Assembly (NCBI RefSeq): GCF_004765815.2 | Contig: NZ_ML974129.1 | Span: 258,390-322,389 of the forward strand | Direction: 5' to 3' | Length of the DNA: 64,000 bases | Origin: Halorussus salinus | Lineage (GTDB): Archaea > Halobacteriota > Halobacteria > Halobacteriales > Haladaptataceae | In this document: positions 17,367-23,861 of the stretch, in pieces | How the letters are laid out: each line of letters opens with the position of its first letter | How positions within the stretch are numbered: position 1 is the stretch's first letter | Program-made: the position numbers and the translations under genes | Notes under the pieces: model-generated | Seen by the model: the letters and a program-made list of their open reading frames with translations, nothing else | Databases searched by the model: none | What the model was told of the DNA's origin: nothing

Positions 17367-18230
17367 CTACGCTTCCGTCGTCGTCTCGTCGGCCGTCTCG
17401 TTGGTCTCGCCGTTCATCGCGGTCGTCGTCTCGGCCATCTCCGTCTCGTTGCCCATCGTCGCGTCGTCGGTCGCGTTGGCGTCTACGCCGACGAAGAGGT
17501 CGAGCGACTGGTTCGCGGGCGCGTCCTCGGGCGAGGCGTACCCGGCCGCGAAGGTGGTGTACGCGGTGCCTTCGAGGAGGCTCTCGTTGAACGTGGCGAC
17601 GACGGTGCCGTTGTTGTCCTCGGCGGCCGCCCGGACCTCTATCTCGTAGACGCCCGAGGGGACGGTGACGTACTCGGTCGCGTTGCCGAACGTCAGGTTC
17701 TCCGCGAGGACGGCGTCGGAGTCGGCGACGGTCACGTCCACTGGCCCGGCGTCGGGCGAGAAGTGCGCGACGCGGACCGCGGAGTCGTTACCGCTCGGCA
17801 CGGCGGGGTCGGTCCGGAGGATGACCGGTGCGAACTCCTCGGTGGCGTTCTCCGAGACCTCGCCCGCGGCCGTGACGGTGTAGCTTTCGTTGGCGCGGAG
17901 CGAGACGGTCCCGTCGAAGACGGTGGTCTCGTTCTCGGCGGTGACGATGGTGACCTGATGGTCGCCGGGTTCGAGTTCCACGAACTCGGTCACGTCACCG
18001 AAATCGAGGTTCTGGAAGGCGGTCTCGTTGTCCACCCGCACGTCCACGGCGGGCGCGTCGGGCGACATGTGAGCGATGCGGACCTCCGCCGATTCGCCCT
18101 CGGCGTCTTGGGCGGTCGAGGCGACTGCTCCGTCGAGGCTGGCCACGGACCCGACGCCGAAACTGGCGGCGACGAGCAACGCGAGGCCGACGGCTACCGT
18201 GCGCGTCAGTGTCGAATTCGTTCCTGTCAT
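17367..18230 (-). CDS. Secreted DUF4397 protein, tandem paralogue 2
   Basis: The protein is 287 residues from the ATG at 18230 (MTGTNSTLTRTVAVGLALLV, a Sec signal). A longer start at 18251 would lie upstream of the transcript start predicted from GCTTTATTTCG at 18256-18266. Two DUF4397 repeats start VRIAHMSPDAPAVDVRVDN and VRVAHFSPDAGPVDVTV. The C-terminus is a Thr/Glu/Asn tail (TETTTAMNGETNETADETT) with sequons. No transmembrane anchor or PGF-CTERM motif is visible. Function unknown; a surface or matrix role is an inference from secretion. Confidence 0.85.
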   Translation of the reverse strand: MTGTNSTLTRTVAVGLALLVAASFGVGSVASLDGAVASTAQDAEGESAEVRIAHMSPDAPAVDVRVDNETAFQNLDFGDVTEFVELEPGDHQVTIVTAENETTVFDGTVSLRANESYTVTAAGEVSENATEEFAPVILRTDPAVPSGNDSAVRVAHFSPDAGPVDVTVADSDAVLAENLTFGNATEYVTVPSGVYEIEVRAAAEDNNGTVVATFNESLLEGTAYTTFAAGYASPEDAPANQSLDLFVGVDANATDDATMGNETEMAETTTAMNGETNETADETTTEA

Positions 18231-18432
18231 ACGCACCACCAGTTGTGGCATCGAGCGAAATAAAGCGCACCGACCGTCGCACCGCGTAAGCCGCGATAGA
18301 ACGCCTCGAAGCCGCGATTTTCCGAGTTAGGCCGAGAAAAATGCGTCCGAAACGTGGCTTACGCCGACGTTCCCCTCGGAGCGGTACTCCTCGGCCGTTA
18401 CGTCTTCTCGTGTGGTTACGTCTCCTCGGTCG

Positions 18433-19248
18433 TTACATCTCCTCGGTGGTCGTCTCGTTGCCCATCATCTCGGTCTCGGTTCCGTCCATCTCGGTTTCGG
18501 TCCCCATCATCTCGCCGCTCGAATCGGTGGCCAGAAGCACCTCGAAGGGCGTGTCGGCCGGTTCGTCGTCGGGCGAGAGGTAGCCAGCCGCGATGGCCGA
18601 GTACGCCGTGCCGCCCTCGACGGAGACGTTGACCGTGGTCACGACCTCGCCGTCGTTCTCCTCGGTCGCTCCTCGGATTTCGAGTTCGTAGTCGCCAGCC
18701 GGGACCTCCACGTAGTCGCTCGCGTTACCGAACGAGACGTTGTCGTACAGCACCGTGTCGGTGCCAGCGACAGTCACGTCCACCGCGGGCGCGTCGGGCG
18801 AGGCGTGGATGAGTCGGACCGTGGCGTTCTCGTCGCTGGGCATTTCGAAGTCGTCTTCGTAGACGACCGGTTCGAAGGTCTCCTCGGTCACTTCGCCGAT
18901 GGCCGCGACGGTGTACATCTCACCGGCTTCGACCGAGACGTTGCCCTCGAAGACGACCGTCTCGTTCTCGGACGTTTGAATCGTTACCGTGTGTTCGCCC
19001 GCCGAGAGGGCGAGGTAGTCGCTGACGGCTCCGAACTCGACGCCTTCGAGCGCCGCTTGCCCGTCTACCAGCACGTCCACCGCGGGCGCGTCCGGCGAGA
19101 GGTGCGCGACTCTGACCTGCGCGTCCTCGTCTTGGGCGTTGTTTGCTCCGATTGCTGCGATTCCGATACCTGCGAAACTCGTCATCACCAACAGCGCGAC
19201 GCCGAGCGTCGCCAGCCGTCGTGTGACAGTTGTTTGGTTCCCCCACAT
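18433..19248 (-). CDS. Secreted DUF4397 protein, tandem paralogue 3
   Basis: From the ATG at 19248 the protein is 271 residues, starting MWGNQTTVTRRLATLGVALL (signal peptide). The DUF4397 repeats begin VRVAHLSPDAPAVDVLVDG and VRLIHASPDAPAVDVTVAG. The end is Met/Glu/Thr-rich (GTETEMDGTETEMMGNE). The MWGN start matches paralogue 4, and the promoters align (GATTTAAG here, GATTTATG there, followed by TTCGTCCTGA in both), so the pair is a recent tandem duplication including its promoter. Confidence 0.85.
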   Translation of the reverse strand: MWGNQTTVTRRLATLGVALLVMTSFAGIGIAAIGANNAQDEDAQVRVAHLSPDAPAVDVLVDGQAALEGVEFGAVSDYLALSAGEHTVTIQTSENETVVFEGNVSVEAGEMYTVAAIGEVTEETFEPVVYEDDFEMPSDENATVRLIHASPDAPAVDVTVAGTDTVLYDNVSFGNASDYVEVPAGDYELEIRGATEENDGEVVTTVNVSVEGGTAYSAIAAGYLSPDDEPADTPFEVLLATDSSGEMMGTETEMDGTETEMMGNETTTEEM

Positions 19249-19273
19249 GCTGCACGCGGCCATCAGGACGAAG

Positions 19274-19312
19274 CGAACTTAAATCGACACGACCATTCAC
19301 GGGCGTAACGTA
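19274..19312 (-). promoter_or_regulatory. Promoter and conserved upstream element, DUF4397 paralogue 3
   Basis: The TATA box GATTTAAGTT (minus strand, 19274-19283) is followed upstream by a block that reads on the plus strand CGACCATTCACGGGCGTAACGT. A matching block sits at the same place before paralogue 4. Two independently drifting copies keeping this block suggests a regulator site. Confidence 0.5.
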
Positions 19313-19398
19313 GCAATAGCGACCGCGAGACAGGCGTTATCCGGGCTTATCGACGGTAGTCGCGGATGGACGGCTCCGACCCGAAAAGAAGGCGAGGA

Positions 19399-20166
19399 CT
19401 ACCCGACCGCTTCGGGCGCGGTCATGTTCATGCTCTCGGACCCCGAGTCGGTGGCCAACAGGACCTCGAAGGGCGTGTCGGCCGGTTCGTCGTCGGGCGA
19501 GAGATACCCGGCCGCGATGGCCGAGTAGGCCGTGCCACCTTCGAGCGAGACGTTGACCGTGGTCACGACCTCGCCATCGTTCTCCTCGGTCGCGGGTCGA
19601 ATCTCCAGTTCGTAGTCGCCCGCCGGGACGGTCAGGTAGTCGCTGGCGTTACCGAACGAGACGTTGTCGTACAGCACCGTCTCGCCGTCCCCGACCGTCA
19701 CGTCCACCGCAGGCGCGTCGGGCGAGGCGTGGATGAGTCGGACCGTGGCGTTCTCGTCGCTCGGCGTCTCGTAGTCGTCCACGTAGACGGCCGGTTCGAA
19801 GGTCTCCTCGGTCACTTCGCCGATGGCCGCGACGGTGTACATCGTCCCGGCCTCGACCGAGACCGCGCCCTCGAAGACCACGGTGTCGTTCTCGGCGGTC
19901 TGTATCGTCACCGTGCGCTCGCCCGCGGGCACCTCCAAGTACTCGCTGACGGTGCCGAACTCGACGCCTTCGAGGACCGCGTCGCCGTCTACGAGTACGT
20001 CCACCGCGGGCGCGTCCGGTGACAGGTGCGCGACCCGGACCTGCGCGGCACCGGAGTCGCTCGCGCCGCTCGTTGCTATCCCTACCCCTGCGAAACTCGT
20101 CAGCACCAGCAGGGCGACGCCGACCGTCGCCACCCGTCGCGTTTCGTTTGGTACGTTCCCCCACAT
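19399..20166 (-). CDS. Secreted DUF4397 protein, tandem paralogue 4
   Basis: This 255-residue protein starts MWGNVPNETRRVATVGVALL, a Sec signal with NET sequon-like start. The two DUF4397 repeats (VRVAHLSPDAPAVDVLVDG and VRLIHASPDAPAVDVTVGD) are nearly identical to those of paralogue 3; the shared stretch AAIGEVTEETFEP is unchanged. The C-terminus is shorter (SGSESMNMTAPEAVG) and lacks the repeated Thr tail. It is the promoter-distal end of the tandem cluster; each copy appears to have its own promoter. Confidence 0.85.
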   Translation of the reverse strand: MWGNVPNETRRVATVGVALLVLTSFAGVGIATSGASDSGAAQVRVAHLSPDAPAVDVLVDGDAVLEGVEFGTVSEYLEVPAGERTVTIQTAENDTVVFEGAVSVEAGTMYTVAAIGEVTEETFEPAVYVDDYETPSDENATVRLIHASPDAPAVDVTVGDGETVLYDNVSFGNASDYLTVPAGDYELEIRPATEENDGEVVTTVNVSLEGGTAYSAIAAGYLSPDDEPADTPFEVLLATDSGSESMNMTAPEAVG

Positions 20167-20186
20167 ACTGCGGGCGGGCCTCAGGA

Positions 20187-20232
20187 CGAAGTGACCATAA
20201 ATCGTTACGACGATTCACGGCGTAACGTGACC
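20187..20232 (-). promoter_or_regulatory. Promoter and inverted repeat, DUF4397 paralogue 4
   Basis: The TATA region (GATTTATGG on the minus strand) is followed by GTTACG (20204-20209), 11 bases, then CGTAAC (20221-20226). This perfect 6-bp inverted repeat sits just upstream of TATA, where archaeal activators bind. The right half, CGTAACGT, and the spacer ACGATTCACGG are conserved before paralogue 3. Confidence 0.5.
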
Positions 20233-20415
20233 AAGAGCGGCGGAAATGGCGATTACGACCGCTCGTGAGCGAGACCATGACACCGGTTCCCGCGGGGAGA
20301 AAGCCGGTCCTAACTCGCCGCCGTCGTGAGCGCGAGCGCGACCGGTATCGGAGCCGACCTCCCCGAGGAGGCCCGGAAGGAATCCTTATCGGGATTGCGG
20401 GCGTACGACCCCGGC

Positions 20416-20880
20416 ATGGGACTCGACGTGACGGTTCCGGACCCGCCCGAGTTGGCGGACGCGACGGACCTACAGGAGTACGACGACGTGGAGGTGCAGG
20501 GCGATACCGACTACCGCCGCGATGAGTTAGAGGAGTTCCTGCGCGAGGGCGCGTGGGACGAGGCGTTCGGCGAGTGGTCCGAACACACCGACTTGGACGA
20601 GTCGGAGTTCGACATCGCCACCGACCTCGACCTGTTCCGGGAGTTCGACTTCTTCTGGGACGACTTCGCCGACAGGGTGGGCTACCACGCGCCCGGCATC
20701 CCCGAGGACTGGAAAGCGCGGGACTACCACCCCGACCTCGACTCGTGGAACGCCGTCTCGGGCATCAACGCCGCGATGACCGAACTCGGACAGGTGGTCT
20801 GTGACACGCTCGAAACCGACTACATCGACTGGGAAGCCGACTACGAGGCCCCCGAGGACCTGCCGGACTTCGACGCCTGA
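20416..20880 (+). CDS. Haloarchaeal hypothetical, highly acidic, 154 aa
   Basis: From the ATG at 20416 (MGLDVTVPDPPELADATDL) the protein is 154 residues with an extreme Asp/Glu load. It has several Trp-centred stretches (EGAWDEAFGEWSEHTD, FREFDFFWDDFAD, PGIPEDWKARDYHPDLDSW) and a single Cys (VVCDTLETDY). There is no signal peptide or membrane span. I recall similar single-copy proteins in other haloarchaea but know no function. The 249-bp gap upstream holds the paralogue 4 promoter and no other gene. Confidence 0.7.
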   Translation: MGLDVTVPDPPELADATDLQEYDDVEVQGDTDYRRDELEEFLREGAWDEAFGEWSEHTDLDESEFDIATDLDLFREFDFFWDDFADRVGYHAPGIPEDWKARDYHPDLDSWNAVSGINAAMTELGQVVCDTLETDYIDWEADYEAPEDLPDFDA

Positions 20881-20919
20881 CCACGGACTCGTTCTCTTTC
20901 GTTTCCTTTCGCGGCGTTC

Positions 20920-21831
20920 TCAGCGGTCCTCCGGCGCGGCGAGGCTGACCGCCCGCGCGCTCGCGGCGTCCGCTGAGACGACGAACGTCCAGTCCGCTTC
21001 GCCGGTCGCCCGGAGGTCCGAGACCGCGATTCGCTCGTCGGGCAGTCGCCCGAGGAGTTCGACCGCGAACGGCAGGGTCGGCACCCGGCCGTCCACGCTG
21101 TCGAAGGCGTACTCCTCGACGGTGACCGTCCACGACCCGCCGGTCTCCTCGGCGTCGGTGCCGCCGACCGCGGCGCTCTCCTCGGCCGCGTCGTTCCGGA
21201 CGACAGCGTAGTCGCCGACCAGCGAGAGGTCGTCGAGACGCGCGAGCGTCGCGGCCACGGGGTCTTCGTCCCGCGGTGTCTCCCGCTCGTCGCTCGCGCC
21301 GAGGAGGTCCGCGGCGACCCGCAGGACCTCGCCCTGCCGGTCGGGGGCAAGTCGGGCGTCGAGTTCGCTCGCGGCCGTCGAGAGCAAGACGAGACAGAGT
21401 TCGTCGGGGTCGGTCACCGACTCGGCGGAGTGGAGATACGCCTCCAAGACGGCGCGTTCGACTTCCTCCTCGCCGAGGTCCGAGAGCGCCTCGAACACCG
21501 CGGCCGCCACGTCGTGACAGAAGTCCGACGCCGAGGCGGCGTCGCTCGTCTCGTCGGCGACCGGAACCGGGTCCACCGGTCCCGACGCGCCGGGTTCCTC
21601 CGAGACTACGAGGTCGTAGTGAGCGAGTCGCGGGTCGTAGCGCCGGAGTTGAGCGCGGTACTCAGTGGCGAGTTCGGCGGCCCGAGCCGCGGTCTCGCGC
21701 GTGGGGAATCGTTTACCCGCGACCGGGACCGGTCGCTCGCCGGTCCGGGCACAGCTCACGTAAAACCGTCCGTCGTCGTCGTGTCGGTCCGCGATGCGTT
21801 CTCGCAGGTCCCGTAGCGTTCCGCCGACCAT
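20920..21831 (-). CDS. Hypothetical protein under an iron-box operator
   Basis: The protein is 303 residues from the ATG at 21831 (MVGGTLRDLRERIADRHDDD). The first ~75 residues form a small alpha/beta unit (GRFYVSCARTGERPVPV followed by TRETAARAAELATEYRAQLR). The middle is helical with SDFCHDVAAAVFEAL and LCLVLLSTAASELDARL, and the C-terminal ~110 residues form a beta-rich unit ending in VVSADAASARAVSLAAPEDR. No enzyme motif is visible. A DtxR-like palindrome overlaps the start codon, so it is probably made under iron limitation. It is 52 bp downstream of the binding-protein gene on the same strand. Confidence 0.7.
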   Translation of the reverse strand: MVGGTLRDLRERIADRHDDDGRFYVSCARTGERPVPVAGKRFPTRETAARAAELATEYRAQLRRYDPRLAHYDLVVSEEPGASGPVDPVPVADETSDAASASDFCHDVAAAVFEALSDLGEEEVERAVLEAYLHSAESVTDPDELCLVLLSTAASELDARLAPDRQGEVLRVAADLLGASDERETPRDEDPVAATLARLDDLSLVGDYAVVRNDAAEESAAVGGTDAEETGGSWTVTVEEYAFDSVDGRVPTLPFAVELLGRLPDERIAVSDLRATGEADWTFVVSADAASARAVSLAAPEDR

Positions 21832-21848
21832 TTTAGGCTTGCCTAAAA
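21831..21848 (-). promoter_or_regulatory. DtxR/IdeR-type iron box over the start codon
   Basis: TTTTAGGCTTGCCTAAAA is an 18-bp near-perfect palindrome (arms TTTTAGGC and GCCTAAAA) with the TTAGG...CCTAA core of DtxR/IdeR/SirR boxes. It overlaps the first base of the ATG at 21831. With a TATA-like AATTTACTT (~21861-21869) about 25 bp further up, the box covers the transcription start, so a bound metalloregulator would block initiation. Confidence 0.75.
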
Positions 21849-21883
21849 TGTGGGGCGACAAGTAAATTCCGGTTCCAGAACGG

Positions 21884-22786
21884 TCAGAACTGCGATACCT
21901 CGCGCTCCCGCGGGTACGCCTCCGGTACGCCGAACCCGGCGTCGCGCAGGGTCTCGCGTGCGGCCCCGAGCGCGCGGACCCACTCGCGTCCGCGCGGCGT
22001 GCGACCGGTCGCGGCGTACCGAATCGGCGCTCCGCGGACCGTCCGGTCGGCGAGTTCGAGGGTCTCCTCGGCGTACTCGTCGGCGAGTTCGGGGTTCGAG
22101 AAGTCGATTCCGTCGGGGAGGCTGAGATACGGCAGGTCGTGTTCGACCGCCATGTTCCGGTAGGCGAACGCGGCGTCGATGCCGCCCGCTTCGAGGGTCC
22201 GGAGGAGACCGGTCTCGGGGAACACGTCGATTCGGTCCGCGAGCGCGTCGGCGTCGATGCCGTCGGCGAGTTCGAGCGCCATCACCGTCCGGTAGCCCAA
22301 CGGGTCGCGGTCGGGGTCGGTCCGGCCCAGCGCGAGGTCGCGGTCGGCGACGAGTGCCCGCCAGTCGTCGTACCGGTCGGCTAGCTCCTCGCGGACGGCG
22401 ACGACCAGCGCGTTCGTGGCGAAGCAGGTCACGCGCTCGGCGAGACCGGCGAAGAGGGCAGGGTCGGCCAGCGCCACCGCGTCGGGGTCCCGCAGGCCGT
22501 CTTCGAGGAGGCGACGGCAGGCGACGCTCCCGTGGGCCTCGACGCTGGCGTCGCCGACGGCGTTGGCGATTCGGTGGAGGCTTCCGGCGACCAGCGCGTT
22601 CGGCCTGCCCGCCGACGCGCCCGCCCGGTCGTCGCTCCGGTCGGCGTTCTCCTTTGGCGGGGAGTCCCGTCCCTCCTCGGCGTCGCCGTCGGCGTTCGAG
22701 AGGGCCGCGAGCGCCCCTACGCTCGCGGCGCTCCCGACCGCGAGCGCGCCCGCGCCGCGCCGGAGGAGTTCGCGCCGACTCGACAT
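21884..22786 (-). CDS. Exported solute-binding protein, molybdate/tungstate (WtpA/ModA)-like
   Basis: This 300-residue protein starts MSSRRELLRRGAGALAVGSAASVGAL, a twin-arginine-type signal. There is no lipobox Cys; a helix near the N-terminus may anchor it. The mature part has the family layout: VAGSLHRIANAVGDASVEAHGSVACRR at the start, ALADPALFAGLAERVTCFATN, then DRDLALGRTDPDRDPLGYRTVMALEL and AFAYRNMAVEHDLPYL. No permease or ATPase gene is nearby, so it is an orphan. Substrate is inferred from fold only; other oxyanions remain possible. Confidence 0.75.
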   Translation of the reverse strand: MSSRRELLRRGAGALAVGSAASVGALAALSNADGDAEEGRDSPPKENADRSDDRAGASAGRPNALVAGSLHRIANAVGDASVEAHGSVACRRLLEDGLRDPDAVALADPALFAGLAERVTCFATNALVVAVREELADRYDDWRALVADRDLALGRTDPDRDPLGYRTVMALELADGIDADALADRIDVFPETGLLRTLEAGGIDAAFAYRNMAVEHDLPYLSLPDGIDFSNPELADEYAEETLELADRTVRGAPIRYAATGRTPRGREWVRALGAARETLRDAGFGVPEAYPREREVSQF

Positions 22787-23107
22787 AGACGTAACTATTC
22801 TAGCCTACGTCAAAATATCTTCGTAACTGTTTATAGTTACGCGGGTGCCCCGGTATCGGGCGACCTCGCGTCGGATGGCCGAACCGACGGGCGAATCGCT
22901 TCGGACGCGCCGCCCTCGAAGAGTCGCGTCGTCACTCGTGTCCCGACACGGGTATCGAGAGCGATGTCTTCGAGCAATCCGTGAATGTCTTCAGTCTCAC
23001 ATGTCGTTTCTCGTCAGCGTTCCACGGGCGGATTCGACTTTCGCTCACTCCCGGACCGGACTGAACGCTCCCGCGGATTCAAGAGGGAGAGCGTCGAGTG
23101 AGAGTGT
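22787..23107. other. 321-bp gap with promoter and operator-like repeats
   Basis: The left end holds the minus-strand promoter of the binding-protein gene: TATA-like AGATATTTTG around 22811-22820. The word CGTAACT occurs at 22790-22796 and 22822-22828 and inverted (AGTTACG) at 22835-22841. The right end leads into the FKBP gene. I see no gene between. Confidence 0.5.
22822..22841. promoter_or_regulatory. Inverted repeat upstream of binding-protein promoter
   Basis: CGTAACT-GTTTAT-AGTTACG is a perfect 7-bp inverted repeat just upstream of the TATA region of the gene starting at 22786. A third copy of CGTAACT lies at 22790-22796, next to the predicted transcript start. This pattern fits a regulator bridging two sites. 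Confidence 0.5.
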
Positions 23108-23587
23108 ATGGCGAAGGAGGGGGACATCGCAGTCGTACACTACACGGGGCGCATCGCGGACGGCGAGGAGACCGGAGAAGTCTTCGACACGACGGACGTG
23201 GACGTGGCGATGGAGACCGGCATCTACCACGGCCACCGCGACTACAAGCCGCTGGAGTTCCGCGTCGGCGAGCGGAAGGTCGTGGCCGGGTTGGACGACG
23301 CGGTTCGGGAGATGGCGGTCGGCGACGAACGCACCGTCACGGTCGAACCCGAGCGCGCGTTCGGCGAGCGCGACGAGGAGAAGGTCGTCCAGTTCCCGCG
23401 GGCCGACCTCGAAGACCGGAGCGACGTGACCGCCGAACCCGGCGAACTCGTCCGGTCGGAGACCGGCGAGACCGGTTGGATAACCGAGGTCGGCGACGAG
23501 ACGGTCACGGTGGACTTCAACCACGAACTCGCGGGGTTACCCGTCGAGTTCGACGTGAAAGTGCTGAATCGCTACGACGACGGGTGA
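23108..23587 (+). CDS. FKBP-type peptidyl-prolyl cis-trans isomerase (SlyD-like)
   Basis: The protein is 159 residues. The FKBP core is AKEGDIAVVHYTGRIADGEETGEVFDTTDVDVA and the SlyD-like insert-in-flap region LEFRVGERKVVAGLDDAVREMAVGDER..AFGERDEEKVVQFPR, ending in VDFNHELAGLPVEFDVKVL. The [13 protein letters not shown] motif marks the short archaeal/bacterial SlyD class, which isomerises prolyl bonds and chaperones folding. There is no signal, so it is cytoplasmic. A second, longer FKBP is encoded at 33424-34365. Confidence 0.92.
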   Translation: MAKEGDIAVVHYTGRIADGEETGEVFDTTDVDVAMETGIYHGHRDYKPLEFRVGERKVVAGLDDAVREMAVGDERTVTVEPERAFGERDEEKVVQFPRADLEDRSDVTAEPGELVRSETGETGWITEVGDETVTVDFNHELAGLPVEFDVKVLNRYDDG

Positions 23588-23666
23588 GAATTCTCGAAGC
23601 GGGAGTGTTTGGTCGAGTAGATAGAGTCGTGAACGAGAGTGGATGGAATTCGAAAGCCCTCGCGGT

Positions 23667-23754
23667 CCTCGCGGTCGCTCAACGGGATATTTCGCCCGCG
23701 CAGAACTGCGCGGGCGAAATAAGGCCGCGTTGAGACGACTAAATGAACGCGAGG
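23667..23754. repeat. Long imperfect hairpin in convergent gap
   Basis: Nested inverted repeats are CCTCGCG 23667-23673 with CGCGAGG 23748-23754, GTCG 23674-23677 with CGAC 23736-23739, and CTCAACG 23678-23684 with CGTTGAG 23728-23734. The core is a perfect 15-bp stem ATTTCGCCCGCGCAG 23689-23703 with its complement 23706-23720, loop AA. It lies between two converging genes. It could be a bidirectional terminator, but the length and nested arms are unlike simple archaeal poly-T terminators. Confidence 0.7.
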
Positions 23755-23861
23755 CCCGCTCGCCCTTTCAGTCCGCCGAGGGATGCGGTTTGTTCCACCG
23801 GTCGAAACCGGTCGGTAGATGCGCGTATCTGAGCATCAGAATCGAAATCAGAAGAGAAGAG

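Noticed and set aside
18330..18350. Isolated TTAGGCC half-site as another iron box
   Set aside because: No second half at the right spacing and not at a promoter.
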